Shown here in pieces: positions 51,672 to 60,459 of a DNA stretch of 64,000 bases; the stretch's first letter is position 1; each line of letters opens with the position of its first letter. This DNA is from Catellatospora sichuanensis. Lineage in GTDB: Bacteria > Actinomycetota > Actinomycetes > Mycobacteriales > Micromonosporaceae. A program made the position numbers and the translations under genes. The stretch is taken from the NCBI RefSeq assembly GCF_007483665.1, contig NZ_VIQO01000001.1:496001-560000 (forward strand), read 5' to 3'. The notes beneath the pieces were generated by a model. It saw only the letters and a list, made by a program, of their open reading frames with translations, searched no databases and had not been told where the DNA came from.

Positions 51672-52616
51672 TCAGAGGCGGGCGAGGTCGGCGGCGCCGA
51701 CGAGGCCTGCGACGTTGCCCATTTTGGCGGCGCGTAGTTCGGCTACGGGGAGGCGGCCGCGCTGGGCGAGGCTGTCCAGGTAGGACTGGCGGGCGGGGGT
51801 CATCAGCAGGTCTCCGGCGTCGATGACGCCGCCGCCGACGACCAGCACCTGCGGGTCGAGGATCTGCACCAGGTCGGCCAGACCCTGGCCCAGCCAGTAT
51901 CCGATCTGCGTGAACGCGTCGATCGCCACCTCGTCGCCGGCCTGCGCCGCCGCGGTCACGATCGGACCGGTGATGTTCTCCACCTTGCCGTCGGCCTTGC
52001 CCAGCAGCAGTGCCGCCCGCTCCGGCTCGGCCTGCGCACCCGCCCGGGCGAAGCGGACCAGGGCGTTGCCGCTGGCGTACTGCTCGATGCAGCCGTGCCG
52101 GCCGCACCCGCAGACATGGCCGTCGGGCACCGCGAGCATGTGGCCGATCTCGGCCGCGATGCCGTGCGCGCCGCGCACGAGACCGCCGCCGAGCACGATG
52201 CCGCCGCCGATGCCGGTGCCGACGGTGAACATCACCATCGAGTCCTCGGCGTCGGCCGCCGCGCCGTAGCGGAATTCCGCCCACGCCGCCACGTTCGCGT
52301 CGTTCTCCACCACCACGGGCAGGTTCACCGCCTTGGCGACGTAGTCCCGCAGCGGTTCGTCACGCCAGGCCAGATTCGGTGCGAAGAGCACCGTGGACCG
52401 GGTCGCGTCAATCCATCCGGCGGCGCCGATGCCGACCGCGTCCACCGTATGCTCGGCGGACAGATCCTTCACCACATCGATGATCACGTCCCGGGTCGCG
52501 GCGACGTCGCCGGCCGGGGTGTCGCGACGGCATGTCGCGATCACGGTGCCGTCAGGATCGACCACACCGCCGAGCACCTTGGTGCCACCGATGTCCACGC
52601 CGATGGTGAGTGCCAC
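51672..52616 (-). CDS. ROK family glucokinase
   Basis: The protein has about 314 residues and phosphorylates glucose with ATP. IGVDIGGTKVLGGVVD is the N-terminal phosphate site, VVENDANVAAWAEF has the catalytic Asp, GTGIGGGIVLGGGLVRG is the second Gly motif, and CGCGRHGCIEQYASG is the zinc site. It lacks an N-terminal helix-turn-helix, so it is a kinase rather than a ROK repressor. GTG at 52616 has AAAGGG before it. In relatives such as Streptomyces GlkA it takes part in glucose repression. Confidence 0.93.
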   Translation of the reverse strand: MALTIGVDIGGTKVLGGVVDPDGTVIATCRRDTPAGDVAATRDVIIDVVKDLSAEHTVDAVGIGAAGWIDATRSTVLFAPNLAWRDEPLRDYVAKAVNLPVVVENDANVAAWAEFRYGAAADAEDSMVMFTVGTGIGGGIVLGGGLVRGAHGIAAEIGHMLAVPDGHVCGCGRHGCIEQYASGNALVRFARAGAQAEPERAALLLGKADGKVENITGPIVTAAAQAGDEVAIDAFTQIGYWLGQGLADLVQILDPQVLVVGGGVIDAGDLLMTPARQSYLDSLAQRGRLPVAELRAAKMGNVAGLVGAADLARL

Positions 52617-52740
52617 GGCCGAACCCTTTCTTGCTGGGCTTGCCGGCGGTGACGCTTTTGGGGAGCCCACGCCGTGCTACTTGGGCAACACCCTAACGCC
52701 GGAAGGACCTCCCGCGAGCGTCGCCCGCCGAAGATCGATG

Positions 52741-53277
52741 TCACAACTCCGGCGGTGGGTGCGGCTCCGCCTTGCGGACGGCCTTTTTTGCTGCCTTAAC
52801 CCGACCGGGTGACGGCGAGGTTTCCGGCTCGGAAACACCTGGTGTCGGGTTGGCGACAGCTTTCTTGACGATCTTCTTGACCGCCTTCTTCGCGATCGGT
52901 CGGGTGGCCGAAGCCGTCGGGACGCCCTCCGCCGCGGCGGGCCGCGCCGAATCCGTCGGCGTGTCGCCCTCGGCGCCGGCCTCCTCCGCCGTGGCCTCGC
53001 GCCACGTGTCGCCCTTGCCGGGCTGGTGCGTGGAGACGCTGCGCAGGAAGCTGGCCAGGCCGGCGGCCAGGTCGCCGGCTCCGGTCGCGACCCGCTCGAC
53101 CAGTTCCGGGTCGGGGTCACGAACCGCCGCGATCACCTTGCAGAGTGGACACACGCAGCACTCCGGGGAGCCCGTGGCCAGGTGCGGGTTGGCGTTGGCA
53201 GCCAGCGTCGCGGCCGCGAGCACCGCCGCCACCAGCCGCTCCGCCTCCTCTCGGGCAGTGCCCGGCGAGATGTCCAT
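52741..53277 (-). CDS. Actinobacterial conserved protein with a Cys cluster and basic tail
   Basis: The protein has 178 residues. Residues 1-90 are helical and contain CCVCPLCKVI, three close Cys that may bind metal or haem. The tail is rich in Ala/Lys (IAKKAVKKIVKKAV, KAAKKAVRKAEPHPPPEL), as in histone-like or ribosome-associated tails. It corresponds in position to Rv2186c, a conserved hypothetical protein next to the SRPBCC and FadD15 genes. The SRPBCC gene lies upstream, ending three bases before this gene starts, so the two are one operon. Function is unknown. Confidence 0.75.
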   Translation of the reverse strand: MDISPGTAREEAERLVAAVLAAATLAANANPHLATGSPECCVCPLCKVIAAVRDPDPELVERVATGAGDLAAGLASFLRSVSTHQPGKGDTWREATAEEAGAEGDTPTDSARPAAAEGVPTASATRPIAKKAVKKIVKKAVANPTPGVSEPETSPSPGRVKAAKKAVRKAEPHPPPEL

Positions 53278-53279
53278 GC

Positions 53280-53723
53280 TCAGGCCGCCTCGACCTGCTT
53301 CTTGAGCTCCTTCAAAGCGGTATCCATGATCGCCTTTTCGGCCTTCTTCTTGAACATGCCCAGCATGCCGATCGAGAGATCCACCGACAGCGTGTAGGTC
53401 ACCGTGCAGGTGCCGTCGCCGTTGTCGGTGATGTCATAGGACCCGTCCTGCGCCTTCTGCATCTTGGACGGCGCGACCAGGTGCCACTCGATCCGCGAGA
53501 TGTCCTCGGCGTAGTCGTAGCGCAGGGTGTACTCGTCCTGCACGATGCCCGCGTCGATGACGAAGCGCACGGTGGCCGGGTAACCGTCCTCGTACTCCTC
53601 GAGCACCTCAGCGGCCTTGATGGCCTGGGTCCACCGGGGATACGAGGGGTAGTCGCAGATGACCTCGGCGATGCGGGCCGGGTCGGCGTTGATCACGATC
53701 GACTGGGAGGAGGATTCCGCCAT
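53280..53723 (-). CDS. SRPBCC family protein (polyketide cyclase/START-like)
   Basis: The protein has 147 residues. ESSSQSIVINADPARIAEVICDYPSYPRWTQAIKAAEVLEEYEDG is the typical start of the SRPBCC hydrophobic cavity fold, and YTLSVDLSIGMLGMFKKKAEKAIMDTALKELKK the C-terminal helix. It resembles Rv2185c (TB16.3) by sequence and position. It may bind a lipid or polyketide, but no ligand is known. It is divergent from the acyl-CoA ligase gene, with about 195 bases between. Confidence 0.88.
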   Translation of the reverse strand: MAESSSQSIVINADPARIAEVICDYPSYPRWTQAIKAAEVLEEYEDGYPATVRFVIDAGIVQDEYTLRYDYAEDISRIEWHLVAPSKMQKAQDGSYDITDNGDGTCTVTYTLSVDLSIGMLGMFKKKAEKAIMDTALKELKKQVEAA

Positions 53724-53917
53724 GAACAGCAGGCTACCCGTAGCGGCCGGGGCATAGCCGACCCGCCACGACGAGCGGACGCCAACCCGTCGCAACTGGG
53801 ACAGCGTTTGCAGAGCGACCGGGACGACGTTCTACAGTGCCGGGGGCGGCAGCGGCGCGCGCCGCTGGGCGGCGCGGACGCGCCAGGTGCCCGAATGAGC
53901 AGCTCAAGGAGCGTTTG

Positions 53918-55702
53918 GTGCGGCAGTTTTCGCAGGCCCCGGCGGTGATCGTCGACGACGTGGACCGCTTGACCGACCCGGTGTGGGACAACGCGGCACA
54001 GACGCCCCAGCTGGTGCAGTTCTCCCGCCGCGCGGGATCCGGCTGGGCGGACGTCACCGCCGCGGAGTTCAAGGCGGAGGTCGTGGCGCTGGCGAGCGGC
54101 CTGGTCGCCGCGGGTGTGCAGCCGGGTGACCGGGTGGCCCTGATGAGCCGCACCCGGTTCGAGTGGACGCTGATCGACTACGCGATCTGGGCCTGCGGCG
54201 CGGTCACCGTGCCGATCTACGAGACCTCCAGCGCCGAGCAGGTGCGGTGGATCCTGGCCGACTCCGGTGCGGTGGGCTGCTTCACCGAGACGGCCGCGCA
54301 CACCGCGACCGTGCGCGAGGCCGCCACCGACCTGCCGCGACTGTGGCAGATCGAGGGCGGCGACCTGTCCACGCTGGTCACCCGGGGCGCGGACGTCGAC
54401 CCCGCCGAGATCGAGGTGCGCCGCAAGTCCGGCAGCGCCGACGACCCGGCCACCATCGTCTACACCTCGGGCACCACCGGCCGGCCCAAGGGCTGCGTGC
54501 TGACGCACCGCAACATGCTCTCCGACATCGGCAACGCCATCCCGGCGCTGGACATCCTGTTCCAGGAGGGCTCCTCGACGGTGCTGTTCCTGCCGCTGGC
54601 GCACGCGTTCGCGCGGCTGCTCCAGATCGGTGTCGTGCAGGGCCGGGTGCGCACCAGCCACACCGCCGACGTGAAGAACCTGATCGACGACCTGGGCGCG
54701 TTCAAGCCGACGTTCCTGCTGAGCGTGCCGCGGGTGTTCGAGAAGGTCTACAACAGCGCCCGGCAGAAGGCGCACAGCGGCGGCAAAGGCGCGATCTTCG
54801 ACCGGGCCGAGGCCGTCGCGATCGCGTACAGCCAGGCTTTGGAGACGCCCGGCGGGCCCGGCCTGGGCCTGCGGCTGCGGCACACGGTCTTCGACAAGCT
54901 CGTCTACGGCAAGCTGCGGGCCGCGCTGGGCGGACGCTGCCACAGCGCGATCTCCGGCGGCGCGCCGCTGGGCGACCGGCTGGGCCACTTCTTCCGCGGC
55001 GTGGGGCTCAACGTGCTGGAGGGCTACGGCCTGACCGAGACGTCGCCCGCGATCACCTTCAACCGGGCCGGTGCGCAGCGGATCGGCACGGTCGGCCAGC
55101 CGCTGCCCGGGGTGACCATCGGCATCGCCGACGACGGCGAGATCCTGGCCCGCGGCGAGGTCATCTTCCCCGGGTACTGGAACAACCCGGCGGCCACCGC
55201 CGAGGCGATCGACGCCGACGGCTGGTTCCACACCGGAGACCTGGGCTCGCTCGACGCCGATGGTTTCCTGCGCATCACCGGGCGCAAGAAAGAGATCATC
55301 GTGACGGCGGGCGGCAAGAACGTCGCGCCGGCCGTGCTGGAGGACCGGGTCCGCGCCCACGCGCTGGTCAGCCAGTGCATGGTGGTGGGCGACCGGCAGC
55401 CGTTCATCGCCGCACTGGTCACCGTCGACCCGGAGGCGCTGCCGAGCTGGCTGGCCGCGCGCGACCGTCCGGACACGCCCGTTTCGGCACTGGTCGACGA
55501 CGCCGACCTGCGCGCCGAGATTCAGGCCGCGATCACCGAGGCCAACAAGGCGGTGTCGGCGGCCGAAGGCATTAAGGTCTTCACGATCCTGCCTCGTGAC
55601 TTCACCGAGGCAACCGGCGAACTGACCCCGTCGCTGAAGGTCAAGCGCGCGGTCGTGATGAAGGAGTACGCGGAGGAGATCGATGCCATCTACCACCGCT
55701 GA
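53918..55702 (+). CDS. Long-chain acyl-CoA synthetase (FadD15-like)
   Basis: The protein has about 594 residues. IVYTSGTTGRPKGCVLTHRN is the AMP-binding P-loop, GYGLTETSPAI the second signature, and DGWFHTGDLGSLDADGFLRITGRKKEIIVTAGGKNVAP the hinge and acyl-binding core. The last Lys of KVKRAVV (PSLKVKR) is the usual catalytic Lys. It activates fatty acids. It corresponds to Rv2187 by position. GTG at 53918 has AAGGAG upstream; TTG at 53915 is next to it. Its stop overlaps the start of the histidine kinase gene by 20 bases. Confidence 0.93.
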   Translation: MRQFSQAPAVIVDDVDRLTDPVWDNAAQTPQLVQFSRRAGSGWADVTAAEFKAEVVALASGLVAAGVQPGDRVALMSRTRFEWTLIDYAIWACGAVTVPIYETSSAEQVRWILADSGAVGCFTETAAHTATVREAATDLPRLWQIEGGDLSTLVTRGADVDPAEIEVRRKSGSADDPATIVYTSGTTGRPKGCVLTHRNMLSDIGNAIPALDILFQEGSSTVLFLPLAHAFARLLQIGVVQGRVRTSHTADVKNLIDDLGAFKPTFLLSVPRVFEKVYNSARQKAHSGGKGAIFDRAEAVAIAYSQALETPGGPGLGLRLRHTVFDKLVYGKLRAALGGRCHSAISGGAPLGDRLGHFFRGVGLNVLEGYGLTETSPAITFNRAGAQRIGTVGQPLPGVTIGIADDGEILARGEVIFPGYWNNPAATAEAIDADGWFHTGDLGSLDADGFLRITGRKKEIIVTAGGKNVAPAVLEDRVRAHALVSQCMVVGDRQPFIAALVTVDPEALPSWLAARDRPDTPVSALVDDADLRAEIQAAITEANKAVSAAEGIKVFTILPRDFTEATGELTPSLKVKRAVVMKEYAEEIDAIYHR

Positions 55703-57398
55703 GCGCCCCAAGCGCCGGATGCGGCGTATACCGGCCTCGCAGCTGATCGCGATCGCCGTACGCGGCACCATGCTGCTGCTGGTGGGCGTGCTCATCATGG
55801 CCGCCACCAAGGACTGGTCGGAGCTGCGCTGGGTCGCCCTGCTGGCGCTGGCCGGGCTGCCGGGGGTGCTCACACCACGGCACGCGGTGCTCGCGCCGCT
55901 GGGCCGGTTCGCCGAGACGGTGCTGGTCGGCCTGGGCGCGAGCGCCATCGCGCTGGCCGCCGACCAGATGTACTCGCTCTCGGACGGGGCAGGCGCCTCG
56001 GCGATCCTGCCCTACCTGGCCGTGCCGATCACCGCGGCGATGCTCAACCACCGACCGCTGGAGTCGGCCGGGCTGCTCAGCACCGCCGCGGTGACGCTGG
56101 CGGTGGCGGGCTGGCTGACCGTGCTGCCCGACGGCACCCGGCAGCTGAGCCACTTCGGCTACCTGGCCGCCTGCGCGCAGTGGCTGATCCTGGCCGCGGT
56201 CGGCACCATCACCACCGGCGCCATGCAGCGGGCCGCGCTGATCCGCCGCACCCCGCAGCCCTACGCCGAGGCCACCCGGCTGCTCACCCAGCTGCGCCAG
56301 GTGGCCCGCCAGCTGCCCGGAGCGACCCTCGACCCGGGCAGCATCGCCGAGCACCTGCTCGAGGAGCTGCGCCCGATCGGGCGGCCCCAGCGGGCCGCGG
56401 TGCTGGCCGCCAGCGGCGCGGGCCGACTGGTGGTGCTGGCCCAGTTCGGCGTGGAGGCCGACGACACCTCGACCCGGGCCGCCTGGGAGACCAGCCTCGA
56501 CGCCGACTCGGCCATCGCCGACGCGTGGGCCAGCCAGCAGCCGCAGGTCTCCGGGCGTTCCCAGCTGCGCTCCTTCGATCAGACCGGGCCGGTATCGGCC
56601 CTGGTGGTGCCCTTGATCGCCGGTGTGCGCACGGTCGGCCTGGTGGCTCTGGAGCGCGACGGCACGAACGGCTACCCGCCCGCGCTGACCGGCCGGATCG
56701 TCTCCGCGGCCACCCCGGCGGCGCTGCGGCTGGAGGCCGCGCTGCTGTTCGAGGAGGTGCGCTCGATAGCCACCAACGAGGAGCGCCAGCGGCTGGCCCG
56801 CGAGATCCACGACGGCGTCGCCCAGGAACTCGTGATGATCGGGTACGGCGTGGACAACGCGCAGGCGACCCTGCCCGAGGAGGCCAAGGACACCGCCGAG
56901 GAGCTGCGGGTGCTCCGCGCCGAGATCACCCGGGTCATCACCGAGCTGCGGCTGAGCCTGTTCGAGCTGCGCAGCGAGGTGGACCGGCACGGCGGGCTCA
57001 CCGCGGCCATCGCCGAGTTCGCCCGCATCTCGGGCAACCAGGCCGGGCTGAAGGTGAACCTGTCGCTGGACGAGGCGGGCCGGTTGCCGGCCTCGATCGA
57101 GTCCGAGCTGCTGCGGATCGCGCAGGAGGCGATCACCAACGCCCGAAAGCACGCGAACGCCGCGAATCTATGGGTGACCTGCACTGTCGACCCGCCGTAC
57201 GGCCTGATCGAGGTGTCCGACGACGGCCGGGGCATACCCGATGAGCGTACCGACGGACGCTACGGTCTTGCGATCATGGCGGAGAGGGCGGAACGTATCC
57301 GGGGCCGACTCGAGATCAGGCCTCGAGACCCGGTCGGGACCACCGTCGCCGTGGTCGTGGGCGGTTCCTCTCGACAAGAAGGCCGGGCGACGCGATAA
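55683..57398 (+). CDS. NarL-type sensor histidine kinase
   Basis: The protein has 571 residues. Five or six N-terminal membrane helices (about 20-185) lead into a GAF-like domain (about 210-355), the HisKA_3 dimer helix with His376 in REIHDGVAQELVMIG, and the HATPase with EAITNARKHANA (N box), SDDGRGIP (G1) and GRYGLAIMAERAERI (G2). It phosphorylates the response regulator encoded next. ATG at 55683 lies inside the end of the acyl-CoA synthetase gene, which suggests coupling. The signal might be membrane state or a small molecule; it is not known. Confidence 0.93.
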   Translation: MPSTTAERPKRRMRRIPASQLIAIAVRGTMLLLVGVLIMAATKDWSELRWVALLALAGLPGVLTPRHAVLAPLGRFAETVLVGLGASAIALAADQMYSLSDGAGASAILPYLAVPITAAMLNHRPLESAGLLSTAAVTLAVAGWLTVLPDGTRQLSHFGYLAACAQWLILAAVGTITTGAMQRAALIRRTPQPYAEATRLLTQLRQVARQLPGATLDPGSIAEHLLEELRPIGRPQRAAVLAASGAGRLVVLAQFGVEADDTSTRAAWETSLDADSAIADAWASQQPQVSGRSQLRSFDQTGPVSALVVPLIAGVRTVGLVALERDGTNGYPPALTGRIVSAATPAALRLEAALLFEEVRSIATNEERQRLAREIHDGVAQELVMIGYGVDNAQATLPEEAKDTAEELRVLRAEITRVITELRLSLFELRSEVDRHGGLTAAIAEFARISGNQAGLKVNLSLDEAGRLPASIESELLRIAQEAITNARKHANAANLWVTCTVDPPYGLIEVSDDGRGIPDERTDGRYGLAIMAERAERIRGRLEIRPRDPVGTTVAVVVGGSSRQEGRATR

Positions 57399-57451
57399 CG
57401 TGTGTCACCCGCACAGCCAGAGCGCGGGTGCCAGAAGGGGAGAAAGCGGGC

Positions 57452-58123
57452 ATGTCCACTAGTACTGTGCCGACAGGACGAACCAAGGTCCTGCTCGTCG
57501 ACGACCATGACCTGATCCGCAAGGGGCTTCGCCACGCGTTCGAGCGGGACCGCCAGTTCGAGGTGGTCGGCGAGGCCAGCACCGCGGCCGAGGCGGTACG
57601 CCAGGCCGGCGCCCTGCACCCCGACGTAGTGATCATGGATCTCCGCCTGCCCGACGGCAGCGGCCTGGAGGCCACCCGCACGCTGCGCAAGTCCAGCTCG
57701 ACGATGGGCATCGTGGTGCTCACCATGTACGCCGGTGACGACCAGCTCTTCGGCGCGCTCGAGGCCGGTGCCAGCGCGTTCGTGCCCAAGACCGCCCCGG
57801 CCGACGAGGTCGTCGCGGCGGCCCGCCACGCGGCCAGCGCACCCAGCGCGTTCACCGCCGCCGACCTGGCCGAGGCCATGAAGCGCCGACTGACCCCGAG
57901 CGGCCCGCAGCTGAGCCCGCGCGAGGGCCAGGTGCTGAAGCTGCTGGCCGAGGGCATGAGCGTTTCCGGCATCGCCAAGCAGCTGTTCGTCAGCGAGTCG
58001 ACGGCCAAGACGCACATCTCGAAGCTCTACGAGAAGCTGGGCGCCGCCAACCGCGCCCAGGCCCTGATGACCGCGCTGCGCCTCGGCCTGCTGCAGGCGC
58101 CCGACGCCCCCAACCTGTCCTGA
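57452..58123 (+). CDS. LuxR/NarL-type response regulator
   Basis: The protein has about 223 residues. The receiver has Asp-Asp at 17-18 (VDDHD), the phosphorylated Asp63 in VIMDLRLPDGSG, and Lys in FVPKTAP. The C-terminal LuxR-type helix-turn-helix is LSPREGQVLKLLAEGMSVSGIAKQLFVSESTAKTHISKLYEKLG. It works with the kinase at 55683. AGGGGAGAAAG precedes the ATG. The HIT gene starts at its stop (TGATG), so the three form one operon. Confidence 0.95.
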   Translation: MSTSTVPTGRTKVLLVDDHDLIRKGLRHAFERDRQFEVVGEASTAAEAVRQAGALHPDVVIMDLRLPDGSGLEATRTLRKSSSTMGIVVLTMYAGDDQLFGALEAGASAFVPKTAPADEVVAAARHAASAPSAFTAADLAEAMKRRLTPSGPQLSPREGQVLKLLAEGMSVSGIAKQLFVSESTAKTHISKLYEKLGAANRAQALMTALRLGLLQAPDAPNLS

Positions 58124-58641
58124 TGGGCCGGCACGCCCACGCCAGCGGCGACGAGCTGCTCACCGACTGGCGGACCGACCGGCTGGGTGCTGCCCGGCGC
58201 GGCGACAACCCCCTCGTCATGGCCAAGCTGAACAGCGGGTACGCCGTCTTCGGCGACACGCAGCACCTGCCTGGATACTGCGTGCTGCTGTCCGATGTGG
58301 ACGGTGCCGACCACCTCACCGACCTGAGCCGCACCCAGCGTGCGGACTTCCTGGCCGACATGGGCCTGCTCGGTGAGGCGGTCTTCGCCGCCTGCAACGG
58401 TTTCGACCCCGCGTTCCGCCGGCTCAACTACGAGATCCTCGGCAACTCGCTGCACCACCTGCACGCGCACATCCACCCCCGCTACTCGTGGGAGGCCCGG
58501 GAGTTCCGCGACGCTCCGGTGTGGCGGTACCCGAACGAGGTGCGTTTCGCCGAGGAGCACGACACCCTCGCCTCCCCGAAGGCGGAGGAGTACGACCAGC
58601 TCCGCGAGGCCATCACGGCCGAGCTGGCCCGTCTGGCCTGA
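58123..58641 (+). CDS. HIT family protein (nucleotide hydrolase)
   Basis: The protein has 172 residues. The HIT motif is HHLHAHIHPRY, the H-x-H-x-H core that cleaves dinucleotide or nucleotide phosphates. RLNYEILGNSLHHLHAH sits before it. Relatives act on Ap4A or adenosine phosphoramidates. The first base of its ATG is the last base of the response regulator's TGA, so translation is coupled and it may belong to the two-component operon. A 14-bp terminator follows at 58667-58697. Confidence 0.88.
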   Translation: MGRHAHASGDELLTDWRTDRLGAARRGDNPLVMAKLNSGYAVFGDTQHLPGYCVLLSDVDGADHLTDLSRTQRADFLADMGLLGEAVFAACNGFDPAFRRLNYEILGNSLHHLHAHIHPRYSWEAREFRDAPVWRYPNEVRFAEEHDTLASPKAEEYDQLREAITAELARLA

Positions 58642-58666
58642 GCTGCCTGAGCTGCCCGAGCTGTCC

Positions 58667-58697
58667 GGGAGCGTCCGATCGCCGATCGGGCGCTCCC
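58667..58697. terminator. Terminator after the two-component/HIT operon
   Basis: GGGAGCGTCCGATC (58667-58680) pairs with 58684-58697 with a single T-G wobble and a three-base loop. Short repeats of GAGCTG lie just before it. Confidence 0.8.
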
Positions 58698-58792
58698 GCT
58701 GCGTCAGGGGCCGCTTGGCCCGTCCGGCTCGCGCCCGCCCGGGATCTATGGGACATTAGCGGAGGATCCCGCTGAGGGGCGGTGAGCGCCCG

Positions 58793-60271
58793 ATGGGCGA
58801 GAAAGTGCACCAGCACGTCTTCACCCGCGCGGACCGCGCGAGGTACCGGGAGAAGGTCCGCCGGTGCCTGGACGTGTTCGCGCTGATGCTGGGCGAGTCC
58901 CAGTTCGAGTTCGAGCGCCCGCTCACCGGGCTGGAGATCGAGCTCAACCTCGTCGACGAGCAGGGCCTGCCGTCGATGCGCAACGCGGACGTGCTCGCCG
59001 CCATCGCCGACCCGTCGTTCGTGACCGAACTCGGCCAGTTCAACATCGAGATCAACATTCCGCCCCGGGAACTGGCCAAGGGCGGGCTGACCGCGTACGA
59101 GGAGCAGATCCGGGCCAGCCTGAACGCCGCCGAGGACAAGGCGCGCACGGTCGGCGCGCACACCGCCATGATCGGGATTCTGCCCACGCTGCGCCCGGAG
59201 CACCTGACCGGCGAGGCGCTGTCGGCCAACCCCCGCTACGCGCTCATCAACGAGCAGGTGTTCGCCGCCCGCGGCGAGGACCTGCGCATCAGCATCGACG
59301 GGCCGGACCCGCTCACCGTCACCGCCGACACCATCGCGCCGGAGGCCGCCTGCACCAGCGCCCAGCTGCACCTGCAGGTCAGCCCGGCCCAGTTCGGGGC
59401 GTACTGGAACGCCGCCCAGGCCATCGCCGGGGTGCAGCTGGCCATCGCCGCCAACTCGCCCTTCCTGTTCGGGCACGAGCTGTGGCACGAGACCCGCATC
59501 CCCCTGTTCAAACAGGCCACCGACACCCGGCCCGAAGAGATCAAAACCCAGGGGGTACGCCCCCGGGTCTGGTTCGGCGAACGCTGGATCACCTCGGTCT
59601 TCGACCTGTTCGAGGAGAACGTCCGCTACTTCCCCGCGCTGCTGCCGATCAGCACCGAGGACGACCCCGCCGACCAGCTCGCCGGCGGCGAGGTGCCCGA
59701 GCTGACCGAGCTGCGCCTGCACAACGGCACCATCTACCGCTGGAACCGCCCGGTGTACGACGTCTCCGACGGCATGCCGCACGTCCGGGTCGAGAACCGG
59801 GTGCTTCCCGCAGGCCCCACCGTCATCGACATCATGGCCAACGCCGCGTTCTGGTTCGGCCTGGTGCGCACCCTGGCCGAGGGCGGCCTGCCGGTGTGGT
59901 CCCGGATGCCGTTCAAACAGGCCGACGAGAACTTCTACACCGGCGCCCGGCAGGGCATCGGCGCCCACCTTTTCTGGCCTGATCTCGGCTACCTCACCGC
60001 GTACGAGCTGGTGCTGCGGCGCCTGCTGCCGCTGGCGCACCAGGGCCTGGAGAGCTGGGGCGTGGAAGCGCGCGAGCGGGACCGGCTGCTGGGCATCATC
60101 GAGCAGCGCTGCCTGCTCCGCCGCAACGGCGCGACCTGGCAGATCGACACGGTGCACCGCCTGGAACGCGGCGGCATGGAACGCTCCGAAGCCCTACGCG
60201 AGATGCTCCTGCGCTACATGACCCACATGCACGAGAACATCCCCGTGCACGAGTGGCCCCGCGAGGACTGA
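58793..60271 (+). CDS. Glutamate-cysteine ligase family protein (GshA-like)
   Basis: The protein has 492 residues. The fold of the GCS2-type family is suggested by ERPLTGLEIELNLVDEQGLPSMRNADVL, LGQFNIEIN(IPP), then HLQVSPAQFGAYWNAAQAIAG, ANSPFLFGHELW and the end YMTHMHENIPVHEWP. Members of about 490 residues are annotated in Streptomyces as glutamate-cysteine ligase, but most actinomycetes use mycothiol, so the product may be another gamma-glutamyl amide. ATG at 58793 has AGGGGCGG upstream. A type D inverted repeat lies just after the gene. Confidence 0.85.
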   Translation: MGEKVHQHVFTRADRARYREKVRRCLDVFALMLGESQFEFERPLTGLEIELNLVDEQGLPSMRNADVLAAIADPSFVTELGQFNIEINIPPRELAKGGLTAYEEQIRASLNAAEDKARTVGAHTAMIGILPTLRPEHLTGEALSANPRYALINEQVFAARGEDLRISIDGPDPLTVTADTIAPEAACTSAQLHLQVSPAQFGAYWNAAQAIAGVQLAIAANSPFLFGHELWHETRIPLFKQATDTRPEEIKTQGVRPRVWFGERWITSVFDLFEENVRYFPALLPISTEDDPADQLAGGEVPELTELRLHNGTIYRWNRPVYDVSDGMPHVRVENRVLPAGPTVIDIMANAAFWFGLVRTLAEGGLPVWSRMPFKQADENFYTGARQGIGAHLFWPDLGYLTAYELVLRRLLPLAHQGLESWGVEARERDRLLGIIEQRCLLRRNGATWQIDTVHRLERGGMERSEALREMLLRYMTHMHENIPVHEWPRED

Positions 60272-60307
60272 CCCCGTCGGGCGCCGAACGGGCCGCGCCG
60301 CGGCGCC

Positions 60308-60367
60308 GCAGTTTCACGGAAAGTGCACCCATCGCACGGCCGGTTGGCGCATTTTCCCCGAAACCGC
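60308..60367. repeat. Type D inverted repeat, copy 2 (imperfect)
   Basis: GCAGTTTCACGGAAAGTGCA (60308-60327) is matched, imperfectly, by 60346-60367. It shares the arm with the copies at 39234 and 62999. The genes on either side are convergent. Confidence 0.75.
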
Positions 60368-60459
60368 CGTCCGAGCGAGCCCGCGCGCTTCGGTGGGCGG
60401 GCAGGAGGCGCACGATCCGGGTCGGCCGTTCGGGTGGTTCTGGCGGAGTCGGCGCGGTG